Below, in pieces: positions 52,003 through 59,259 of a stretch of DNA of 64,000 nucleotides; position 1 is the stretch's first letter, and the number at the start of each line of letters is the position of its first letter. Source of the DNA: Granulicella sp. L60 (GTDB taxonomy: Bacteria > Acidobacteriota > Terriglobia > Terriglobales > Acidobacteriaceae); the NCBI RefSeq assembly GCF_009765825.1, contig NZ_LMUR01000018.1:1534454-1598453 (forward strand), in the 5' to 3' direction. The notes beneath the pieces were generated by a model, which was given only the letters and a program-made list of their open reading frames with translations, had not been told where the DNA came from and did not search any database. A program made the position numbers and the translations under genes.

Positions 52003-52182
52003 GCAAAAAAAGTTGAAAAACCTGTCGTACTTTCCGACCCGAAAAAGGTGGGCGCGAACCAACCATCTCCACCACACCAATCGCCACAAACTCACCAGCT
52101 AATTACCACGCCCAGCCACCAGCTTTTATCAAAACACCCTGTAAAAACACCAAAACCACCCCAATCCCACCACGCAGAAAAA
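52003..52182 (-). repeat. Dispersed intergenic repeat, copy 3 (diverged)
   Basis: About 180 bp. It aligns with copies 1 and 2 through CCTGTC, TCCACCACAC, CACAAACTCACCAGC and AGCTTTTATCAAAACACCC, but with more substitutions and one short insertion. The orientation is the same as the others. It directly follows the stop of a minus-strand regulator gene, as copy 1 follows a kinase gene. Confidence 0.65.
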
Positions 52183-52213
52183 GTACAAGTTTTCAGACAA
52201 AAAATCCACCCAC

Positions 52214-52846
52214 CTACAGATGCATAATGCCCCGCCGAAGCGCAATCGAAACCGCCTGCGTCCGGTCCTTCGCATTCAGCTTCTCCATGATGTGCCGGAT
52301 ATGACCCTTCACCGTATCCTCCGAGATCAAAAGCCTCTTAGCAATCTCCCTGTTTCCATTGCCTCCCGCAGCCAGCGCCAGAACTCCAATCTCACGCGGA
52401 GTCAAAGTCTCCTCCCCCATATGCTCCGCAAGCTGCTCCGCCACCTCCGGCGAAATCCCCTTACGCCCGCCATGCACCTGACGAATCAGCTGCACCAACT
52501 CTCCCGGATTCATACTCTTCAGCATGTACCCCCGCGCACCCGCGGCCAGCGCGCGTTTCATCTCCACATCGCCACTGAACGTAGTCAGAATAATGATCCG
52601 CGCCTCAGGAAACTCCGCCAGAATCGCGGCCATCGCATCGACGCCGCTCATATCCGGAAGCCTCAGATCCATCAACGTCACATCCGGACGATGCTCGCGA
52701 AATACCTCCATCGCAGCGCGTCCAGTCGCCGCCTCCGCAATGATCGACATATCCGGCTGACTGCGAATCACTGTGCCGATGCCCTCTCGAATCAACGGAT
52801 GGTCGTCCACGCTCAAGACGTTAATATGCTTGCTGTCCCTCGTCAT
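52214..52846 (-). CDS. LuxR/NarL-family response regulator
   Basis: 210 residues. The receiver has Asp14-Asp15, phospho-acceptor Asp60 (VTLMDLRLPD) and Lys in GYMLKSM. The LuxR helix-turn-helix reads LTPREIGVLALAAGGNGNRE, IAKRLLISEDTVKGHIRHIM, EKLNAKDRTQAVSIALRRG. It lies 8 bp after the large kinase gene on the same strand and is its likely partner. It resembles the regulator at 7860-8462 in length and pairing. Dispersed repeat copy 3 follows its stop. Confidence 0.95.
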   Translation of the reverse strand: MTRDSKHINVLSVDDHPLIREGIGTVIRSQPDMSIIAEAATGRAAMEVFREHRPDVTLMDLRLPDMSGVDAMAAILAEFPEARIIILTTFSGDVEMKRALAAGARGYMLKSMNPGELVQLIRQVHGGRKGISPEVAEQLAEHMGEETLTPREIGVLALAAGGNGNREIAKRLLISEDTVKGHIRHIMEKLNAKDRTQAVSIALRRGIMHL

Positions 52847-52854
52847 CCTGCCCT

Positions 52855-55800
52855 CTATCTGTTGGATTTACCAATCTCTGTCTTCTTCAAACCCAGCCTC
52901 AACCGTCGCCGCGGAAGCCGAACGAGTCCATGAGACTGAAAGGCAATCGCGCCTGGAACCAGCAGTTCGACCACGGTGCCCCCCTCGGCGTGCGAACCGA
53001 TCTTCAGCTTCGCGCCAAGCACTTCAGCGCGCTCGCGCATCCCTGAAAGTCCCCAATGTCCTGCACGTCCCGAACGCAACACGTCGCGATCGATCCCGCA
53101 GCCATCGTCGCGAATCCATAGTATGAGATAGGTCGGAGCATACTCAATCTCTACCTCGATACTGCTCGCTCCCGCATGACGAAGCGCATTCACGACAGCC
53201 TCTCGTCCAATGCGATACACCTCCTCCCGAATCGCCGGATGCAGCGGTCGAGCTTCACGCTTTACGATGACCCGATATATCCCACTCGGAGCGCCCAGCT
53301 CCTCTGAAATCCGGGAAAAGGCCTGTTCAATATCGTCGGTGCTTCTTTCAGGCGAGCGTAAGCCCAGCAGTGCATTCCTGCCCTCATCCACAACCTGTCC
53401 CATGAGCTGCAAAACCCGCCCCAGCAAAGGCCTTGCTGGTGAATCCGGTGGCAACTGACCAATCGCCACATGGAGCTGCATGGACGCGCTCAGGCAGCCC
53501 TGCAACAGCGTATCGTGCAACTCCTGCGCAATGCGCGTCCGTTCCGCCAACCGCTCCTCGAACCGAATATTAAGCTGCTTCGTAAGCTCATGCAGACGCA
53601 AACGGTAGATAGCGAGCACCACGCATCCAAGGCCCAGAAGACACAGAAGCCTGTACCACCACGTCTGCCACATCGCCGGTTCAATCTCAAAGCGGGTGAC
53701 GGCCTCCGGGCCGCTCCACTGGCCTGCGCTGTCGGTTGCCATCACGCGAAACTGATAGTTGCCCGGACTGAGATTGGTATACGCAGCCTCCCGAGCCACT
53801 ACCGGCTCGCTCCAGTCCCGATCGAACCCGTCGAGCTTATACCGGAAGCGAATACGTTCCGGCACGGAGAGACTCAACCCCGCATAATTGAACGCGATCC
53901 TTTGCCCAGCGCCTGGAATTCGAGGTGTTCCCTGCATCTCGATAGGACTTCCATTCGCGGAGATTCCTTCGATACGAACCAGTGCAGGCGCCACCTCTTC
54001 TTTCAATCGTGCAGGTTCGGCAACAGAGAGCCCGCGAGTCATCGACACCCAGATTCGCCCCTGTGGATCAGCGATGACAGATCGATCCCGTTGCACACCT
54101 TCCACGCTGTGCAGACCGTCCATGATCCCAAATTCGCGCACATCCGAGTCAGTGAGTGTACCGCTCAACAGCTTGTCACGATTCACGCGCAACACGTCGT
54201 TGAAAGCCGCGATCCAGAGCCATCCCTCCCCATCCTCCGCTATACCAAAGATCGCTTTGTGCAGCGATGCCAGAGAGGTGTGAACTGCCTGAACTCGTCC
54301 CGCTTTTAAAAAAGCAAGCCCTCCCGAAGTGCCGATCCAAAGCACTCCCTTTGGATCCTGGAGGAGGCAGTCGACATCATCCGAGGGCAAGCCATCCTGG
54401 TCCGTGTAACTCTTCCAGTGGTCGCTCGACATCGCACTCAGGCCATTAGGCGTGGCAAACCACATCGTCCCGTCCGGGCTGTCCTCCATCGCGGCCACCG
54501 TATTGGATAGCAATCCATCGGTCACCGTCAGCGTAGTGAACCTGCCTTCCTTGAGCATACTTACGCCCCCGCTCAGCGTACCCGCCCACACCGTTCCATC
54601 CCTGCTCCTGTGAACGGAGTAGACGCTGTCTTGGGCTAGCCCATTTGCATGGGTATAGGTCTGGGACGTAAGCAAATCATCCTGATAGCTCAGATGTGTC
54701 AAACCTCCGAGCTGTCTGCCGACCCACAACTCTCCTTTATCCCCCGTAATCGAATACACAACATCCTTGCTCAGATCAGCCTCTGTCACCTGATCGACCT
54801 TGCCGTTCTGCAGCCGGTACAAACCACCTTCTGCAGGTGCGAACCACGTTCTTCCACTTGCGTCGCCATAAACGGGCCCATTCTTGTTTGAGGGCAGCCC
54901 TTCCGAGCTGGAATAAGTGGTAAACACCGTGTCGCGGAGCCGCGCGATTCCCTCAGCTCCGCCTAGCCATATATCTCCCTCACGATCTTCAAATAAGGTG
55001 GAGACCGACCCGATAGGCGATTTGTCTGGCTTCTTTGTCACAGCAACCCCATGCGCATTGGTTCGAAACAGTCCAATGGGTGTCCCAATCCAGACATTCG
55101 CATCGCGGTCCTCCAGGATGGTCAGGGCCTGGATATGCTTAAGAGCGACCGGCACATTTGCCGATGTAAGTTCGGTCCCATTCCAACGCACGACGCCATT
55201 GTCAGTTCCGACCCATAGGTCCTGGTCGTTCACTGCAAGTATGGAGTTGATCTTCGTATCCGGCAGGCCTTTCGTCACAAAGAAAGGCTGTCCATCTTTC
55301 AAGTAAAAAAGTCCTGCCTCTCGCGTGCCGATCCATAGACGCTTGTCAGGTGTCTCGGCCAGCGTGATCATCATCGGGTGCAGTCTCTCGGAGATCAAGG
55401 CAATATTCTCAATGCTCTGCCCGTTGTACCTCAAGATCTCCCCCGTCAATCCTGCCAGGAAAAAACCGCCTTTTTTCTCCGCAGACAAGGTCGAGATAGG
55501 GAAATTGGGCAATCTAGTATCGAGTTGTTCGGACTCAAACTTTCCGTTCCTATAGTGCAGAAGTTTTGAATTCGGCAGCCAAATCCAGAGCCCTGTGCCG
55601 CCATCGGTAGCCAAACCAAGAATGTTTCTTACCGGAGATGAATCAGGTGGCTGGACCAGCCTAAATTGCTGTCCATCAAAGCGCACCAACCCCTCTTCTC
55701 CTCCGATCCAGAGATAGCCATCCGTCGTCTGAACGATGGAACGAATCGCGCCGCCAGGAAATCCGTTCTCAGCGCCCCAACTATCGTAGAGGTACTGAGA

Positions 55801-55926
55801 CATAGCATTGCCTGGATTCAAAGCATACGCAGACGCGATCAGACATGTGGACGCAAATCCAGCCAGAAGCCGGGCCAGCCGCAGAAAACCTCGCTCACAC
55901 CTACGGAAAGTATTCAAACTTATCAA
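52855..55926 (-). CDS. Y_Y_Y/beta-propeller sensor histidine kinase (HisKA_3)
   Basis: 1023 residues. The TTG start is supported by GAGG 6 bases upstream and overlaps the end of the lipoprotein gene by 26 bp. The signal peptide is LLAGFASTCLIASAYA. Propeller blades with DGYLWIGG, DKRLWIGT, DANVWIGT, EGDIWLGG, DGTVWAGT and PKGVLWIGT fill residues 45-650. The Y_Y_Y domain is at about 677-740 (YAGLSLSVPERIRFRYKLDG), and TM is at about 757-777 (WWYRLLCLLGLGCVVLAIYR). HisKA_3 contains phospho-acceptor His804 (AQELHDTLLQG). HATPase_c shows IGREAVVNALRHA, IRDDGCGID and HWGLSGMRERAE. The periplasmic propeller probably binds an oligosaccharide or similar ligand. The preceding GH16-like lipoprotein gene, translationally overlapping, supports a glycan signal. 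Confidence 0.94.
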   Translation of the reverse strand: MISLNTFRRCERGFLRLARLLAGFASTCLIASAYALNPGNAMSQYLYDSWGAENGFPGGAIRSIVQTTDGYLWIGGEEGLVRFDGQQFRLVQPPDSSPVRNILGLATDGGTGLWIWLPNSKLLHYRNGKFESEQLDTRLPNFPISTLSAEKKGGFFLAGLTGEILRYNGQSIENIALISERLHPMMITLAETPDKRLWIGTREAGLFYLKDGQPFFVTKGLPDTKINSILAVNDQDLWVGTDNGVVRWNGTELTSANVPVALKHIQALTILEDRDANVWIGTPIGLFRTNAHGVAVTKKPDKSPIGSVSTLFEDREGDIWLGGAEGIARLRDTVFTTYSSSEGLPSNKNGPVYGDASGRTWFAPAEGGLYRLQNGKVDQVTEADLSKDVVYSITGDKGELWVGRQLGGLTHLSYQDDLLTSQTYTHANGLAQDSVYSVHRSRDGTVWAGTLSGGVSMLKEGRFTTLTVTDGLLSNTVAAMEDSPDGTMWFATPNGLSAMSSDHWKSYTDQDGLPSDDVDCLLQDPKGVLWIGTSGGLAFLKAGRVQAVHTSLASLHKAIFGIAEDGEGWLWIAAFNDVLRVNRDKLLSGTLTDSDVREFGIMDGLHSVEGVQRDRSVIADPQGRIWVSMTRGLSVAEPARLKEEVAPALVRIEGISANGSPIEMQGTPRIPGAGQRIAFNYAGLSLSVPERIRFRYKLDGFDRDWSEPVVAREAAYTNLSPGNYQFRVMATDSAGQWSGPEAVTRFEIEPAMWQTWWYRLLCLLGLGCVVLAIYRLRLHELTKQLNIRFEERLAERTRIAQELHDTLLQGCLSASMQLHVAIGQLPPDSPARPLLGRVLQLMGQVVDEGRNALLGLRSPERSTDDIEQAFSRISEELGAPSGIYRVIVKREARPLHPAIREEVYRIGREAVVNALRHAGASSIEVEIEYAPTYLILWIRDDGCGIDRDVLRSGRAGHWGLSGMRERAEVLGAKLKIGSHAEGGTVVELLVPGAIAFQSHGLVRLPRRRLRLGLKKTEIGKSNR

Positions 55927-57007
55927 TGACGACCTCGGCTTCGCTCAGCTGATCCTCTCTGGTGCCACCGGCAAGACACAGAGTAAGGTGCACCGCCTCA
56001 TTTCCGTGCGAGGGAATACCCGCAGTGAAGGTGTGCTCCGCGATCTCACCTGATCTTCCTGAAAGCTCTGAGCCACGTTGCGTCTTGAAGGACGCCAGTC
56101 CGGGCTCCCACCGAAAAGAATTCGTCAAAACGCCAGCAGGCGCCATAAATCGCATAACATTTTCGGAGACATGGTAAGGCTGGATGACATACTGCACGTT
56201 CTTGTTGGCAGGGTTTCCCCAGCGGCTTACCTCTATGTCCAGCTCACGGAAGTTTTGCTCCGCGGCCCCCCCATCCCACGTAAACATCCCAAGCACGGCC
56301 GACGGCGGAAGATGAGATACATCACGCACAACAAAGACGTACCTTCCATAACCCAGGCTTCGCGTCAGGTTTACTTCGGCGGAGGTCCACCCCTCCGAGC
56401 GCTTCGCGATGCGGAGATGCAATGAGCCATGCGAATCCGTCCACGCATTCATAGGATCGTAAGAGTTTGCTCGACCGTCATGATTGCTGCCGATATCGCG
56501 CACCTTCCAGTCGTATCCACTAAAGTGCATGATCTTAACAGGTCTCACGGGCCCCTCTCGACCGTTCACCGTGGCGACTACAACGACCTTATCGCCTTCC
56601 TCAGGCAATGCAACTGTTCTCTTCGGCGGTTGATACCCAGGATTCACCAGAACAGCGGCATACTCCGTGCCAAGATGGATGGAGGCTTGCCACCGAAAAT
56701 CAGGCCCGATCGTTGTAAAAGGCTGAGCCCAGCTCGGCTGTAGCCACCACTGCGATCCGCTTCTCGCATACAGGACAATCTGCTGTCCTGCCCGCGCTAC
56801 CGAGACGCTTCCCGCAATTATCTCCTTCCTCTCAGGCCCTCCTTCGTCTTTCACAGGAACCTTACTGAACACAATGATTGGAGGAACATCCTGTCGCTGC
56901 GAATGGCATCCGCCCAGCATGAGACACAGTCCAACCGCCAAAGCGGCTGCCTTCCCCGCCCGTTTGCGCGAGATCATGCCCATACTGGAGATCATGACGC
57001 TCATCAT
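55901..57007 (-). CDS. GH16-like lipoprotein with unknown N-terminal beta domain
   Basis: About 368 residues from an ATG with AGGG 9 bases upstream; several ATGs up to 30 codons downstream or 33 upstream are possible. A lipoprotein signal ends at Cys34 (LCLMLGGC). Residues 45-165 form a beta-rich domain of no named family (SVSVARAGQQIVLYARSGSQ, ASIHLGTEYAAVLVNPGYQP). Residues 180-368 look like a GH16 jelly roll: GSLHLRIAKRSEGWTSAEVN, YGRYVFVVRDVSHLPPSAVL, then FRELDIEVSRWG. ELDIE matches the GH16 catalytic pattern E-[ILV]-D-[IVAF]-E, with nucleophile Glu255, Asp257 and acid/base Glu259. A beta-glucanase-type activity, or a glycan-binding role for a membrane-tethered sensor component, is inferred. 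The gene overlaps the kinase start, so the two are coupled. Confidence 0.82.
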   Translation of the reverse strand: MMSVMISSMGMISRKRAGKAAALAVGLCLMLGGCHSQRQDVPPIIVFSKVPVKDEGGPERKEIIAGSVSVARAGQQIVLYARSGSQWWLQPSWAQPFTTIGPDFRWQASIHLGTEYAAVLVNPGYQPPKRTVALPEEGDKVVVVATVNGREGPVRPVKIMHFSGYDWKVRDIGSNHDGRANSYDPMNAWTDSHGSLHLRIAKRSEGWTSAEVNLTRSLGYGRYVFVVRDVSHLPPSAVLGMFTWDGGAAEQNFRELDIEVSRWGNPANKNVQYVIQPYHVSENVMRFMAPAGVLTNSFRWEPGLASFKTQRGSELSGRSGEIAEHTFTAGIPSHGNEAVHLTLCLAGGTREDQLSEAEVVIDKFEYFP

Positions 57008-57123
57008 ATCGCGGACCCTGGCGCAGCGGTTCAGCGCCGCTGCCTTAAGCACCCAATGGACCATAACTCTTAGTTGCGCAATAGTTCTGAGCGCAAAACA
57101 TCGCATGACAGGCCCAGTGAAAA

Positions 57124-57135
57124 GGGTACCTACCC
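57124..57135. promoter_or_regulatory. GGGTA-CC-TACCC palindrome upstream of the GH16/kinase operon
   Basis: A perfect 12-bp palindrome lies 117 bp before the lipoprotein start. Its half-sites (GGGTA/TACCC) are those of the palindrome beside the first Y_Y_Y system but in the reverse arrangement. It may be an operator for the LuxR-type regulator of this operon; it is short and could be chance. Confidence 0.3.
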
Positions 57136-57248
57136 CTGGAATCGCAGAGAATCACCTTCATGAGCCATCCGGAACAGCAGAGCGAGTGCTTTTATGGAAA
57201 TAGAGAAGGCTCGAAACGACCTTACCTTATCTCTAAAAGCGCGACAGC

Positions 57249-57602
57249 TCAGACCGTGGCCTTTGCCGTTTGCTCATCTGGATAAAGCCTGGCATATTTT
57301 GTGATGCCAACCATCGTGAACACCTTCTGGAAGTGGGGAGTAAGCCCGAACGCGCAGATCGTCTGGCCCGATTTATTTGCTTCCATCATCAGCTGGATCA
57401 CGAGTGCAATCCCGCTCGAGTTAATGTAGTCAACGCGGCTAAAGTCCAGCAGCACGGGGCGATCCTTGGCTACCTTTCCGTACGCCCCCAGCACTGCATC
57501 TCGCGAACTGCTGGAGATATCTCCGCTGAAACGGAGTACGCTGACCGCTTTGCCACTATCTCCATTCACTTCATCGACAATCGTTTTTGTCCCGGCTTCC
57601 AC
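57249..57602 (-). CDS. STAS-domain anti-sigma-factor antagonist (RsbV/SpoIIAA-like)
   Basis: 117 residues, GTG start immediately after the stop of the RsbW-like gene. The STAS core reads VLRFSGDISSSSRDAVLGAY, RPVLLDFSRVDYINSSGIAL and QTICAFGLTPHFQKVFTMVG. The phosphorylatable Ser is in YINSSG. It is a cytoplasmic switch protein: unphosphorylated it binds the anti-sigma kinase, phosphorylated it releases it. Its gene order (STAS, RsbW-like kinase, then two PP2C genes upstream) is that of a partner-switching module. Confidence 0.93.
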   Translation of the reverse strand: MEAGTKTIVDEVNGDSGKAVSVLRFSGDISSSSRDAVLGAYGKVAKDRPVLLDFSRVDYINSSGIALVIQLMMEANKSGQTICAFGLTPHFQKVFTMVGITKYARLYPDEQTAKATV

Positions 57603-58049
57603 TTAGCAACCTTCCTTATTCAAACGAATCACCAGCCGAACATAGCTATTGTTGCCTTTACTGCCCTTCACCCACTCTGCCTCATCTACCAGAGCCTCAA
57701 TCAGAAACATTCCCATGCCTCGAGCTTCTTCCTCTCCATGCATCTTACGATCGATGTCCGGACTGTGCGGCCGTTCAGAGACCCCACCACCTTCGTCAAT
57801 GACCTTCACCTCAAGACTGTCATCCGTAGCGGAAAGTATCACACCGATCGAGAGACTTTCGTCCATGTGGTTTCCATGTTCGATTGCGTTTATGCAAGCT
57901 TCCGCAACCGCCGTCTTCAGATCTTGAATGCGATCCTCCGGGAAGCCCATCAGTTTTGCGACGCTCGCTGCAGTCCCCATCGCAATCTTTTCGAAGCCTA
58001 GCCGGGATGGAAGTCTGACCTCAACTGCCGTGTCTTTGATCTCATTCAT
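57603..58049 (-). CDS. RsbW-like serine kinase/anti-sigma factor (HATPase_c)
   Basis: 148 residues comprising a single GHKL ATPase domain. The motifs are AVAEACINAIEHGN (N box), KVIDEGGGVSERP (G1) and GMGMFLIEALVDE (G2). This length and lack of a dimerisation His domain are typical of RsbW/SpoIIAB kinases, which phosphorylate the STAS partner and bind a sigma factor or other target. The stop is adjacent to the STAS GTG. No sigma factor gene is in the window, so its target is unknown. There is an unusual N-terminal stretch EVRLPSRLGFEKIAMGTAAS that may be the helix of contact with the client. Confidence 0.93.
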   Translation of the reverse strand: MNEIKDTAVEVRLPSRLGFEKIAMGTAASVAKLMGFPEDRIQDLKTAVAEACINAIEHGNHMDESLSIGVILSATDDSLEVKVIDEGGGVSERPHSPDIDRKMHGEEEARGMGMFLIEALVDEAEWVKGSKGNNSYVRLVIRLNKEGC

Positions 58050-58061
58050 CTTGGCCGCTTT

Positions 58062-59207
58062 CTAACTGGGCATTCGAAGAATTGCCATTGCCGTCATGTC
58101 GTCTTCCTGGGGCGCTCCGCCGGAAAACTCATGGAGCGTATCCCACAGCCCCTCGAGAATAGCATTGCATTCCGATGAATTGCACTCAAGAAACGCATTC
58201 TGTAATCGTTCTGATCCAAATTCATCAAGGTCTCGAAACACCTCTGTAAGGCCGTCAGTGTAGAGAAGTAGACGCGAACCAGGTTCAAACGTCATCCGTT
58301 CGCTCTTATAGACCATCGCTGGAATCAGGCCGAGAGGCGTCCCACTGGCCTCTATCTCCCGAATCGGTTGACCCGGAAGAATCAAAAATCCTGGGTTATG
58401 TCCGGCATTGACCACTTCAATCTCATGCGATTTTGCGTCCAGCTTCACAAAGATTGCCGTGACATATCGGCGCCGCGACTCCGCACCCTCCGCATAGTGT
58501 TGAGCGTTCATGCGCGCAGCCATCTCCTCCATCCCTAGCCCTGACAACGCCATTGCGCGGAACGCAGACCGGAACGATGTGCTCACAATTGCAGATGCAA
58601 GCCCTTTTCCTGCCACATCTGCAACCACCATGATGTGCGAGCCATCCGCAAGCTCGACGATATCTACGTAATCCCCACCCACTTCGTAGCACGCGCTCGA
58701 ACGCATAGCGAGCGAGTAGCCGGCGATGGTCGGCATCTCCTGCGGCAACAGACTCCGTTGGATCAGTCGCGCCGCGTCCAGATCCCGCTGTACCCGCACC
58801 CACTCCAGGTTTCGCCGATGATAATGCGCATTCTCAACCGCCACCGCCGCTTGCAGCGCAAGCCCTTCCAAAAAATCCTGCTCATAAATCGAGAGTTGTT
58901 GCTGCGGGGGTACCGTCACCACAAGCTCCGTCAGAAGCTTGCCTTCCTTGTCGCGCAGAGGGAACCGGCAGTTTTCGCACTCTACGGAACTCGCCATCCC
59001 GTACGTCAACGGAGGATCGGTGAACACTGCGCCCGGCATCTCCAGCTCACGCACCACGATTTCGAGCACGCGCATCAGCACCTGGTCCAGCGAGGTGGTG
59101 GAGTGGACCTGCCGGGTAGCTTCCAGCAGAGCCTGCAGCCGTGCGACCTGCTGCTGCAAATCGATCAGTTCTGTATCGCGAGTTGGTGAGATGGAAGGGG
59201 CGCTCAT
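58062..59207 (-). CDS. GAF-PP2C (SpoIIE/RsbU-like) serine phosphatase
   Basis: 381 residues. An N-terminal coiled coil (LIDLQQQVARLQALLEATRQ) leads into a GAF-like domain (about 30-130), with a CENC pair of cysteines (SSVECENCRFPLRD) that could bind a metal or be redox-active. The phosphatase domain starts around 140 (RDLDAARLIQRSLLPQEMPT). Its metal-binding acids are in YEVGGDYVDIVELAD, VVADVAGKGLASAI, NAGHNPGFL, LLLYTDGLTEV and EDDMTAMAI. Reaction: dephosphorylation of the STAS protein, which frees the RsbW-like kinase's client. It is cytoplasmic. It precedes the kinase by 12 bp and follows a second, membrane-bound phosphatase by 52 bp. Confidence 0.94.
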   Translation of the reverse strand: MSAPSISPTRDTELIDLQQQVARLQALLEATRQVHSTTSLDQVLMRVLEIVVRELEMPGAVFTDPPLTYGMASSVECENCRFPLRDKEGKLLTELVVTVPPQQQLSIYEQDFLEGLALQAAVAVENAHYHRRNLEWVRVQRDLDAARLIQRSLLPQEMPTIAGYSLAMRSSACYEVGGDYVDIVELADGSHIMVVADVAGKGLASAIVSTSFRSAFRAMALSGLGMEEMAARMNAQHYAEGAESRRRYVTAIFVKLDAKSHEIEVVNAGHNPGFLILPGQPIREIEASGTPLGLIPAMVYKSERMTFEPGSRLLLYTDGLTEVFRDLDEFGSERLQNAFLECNSSECNAILEGLWDTLHEFSGGAPQEDDMTAMAILRMPS

Positions 59208-59259
59208 GATATTCCCACAAATAAAATTGTTTCATCATCATCTCTGCTGGACGAAATCA

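Noticed and set aside
51916..52227. 103-codon frame (Lys/Pro/His/Ser-rich) upstream of araA
   Set aside because: It lies largely inside dispersed repeat copy 3, and the other copies do not keep the frame open.
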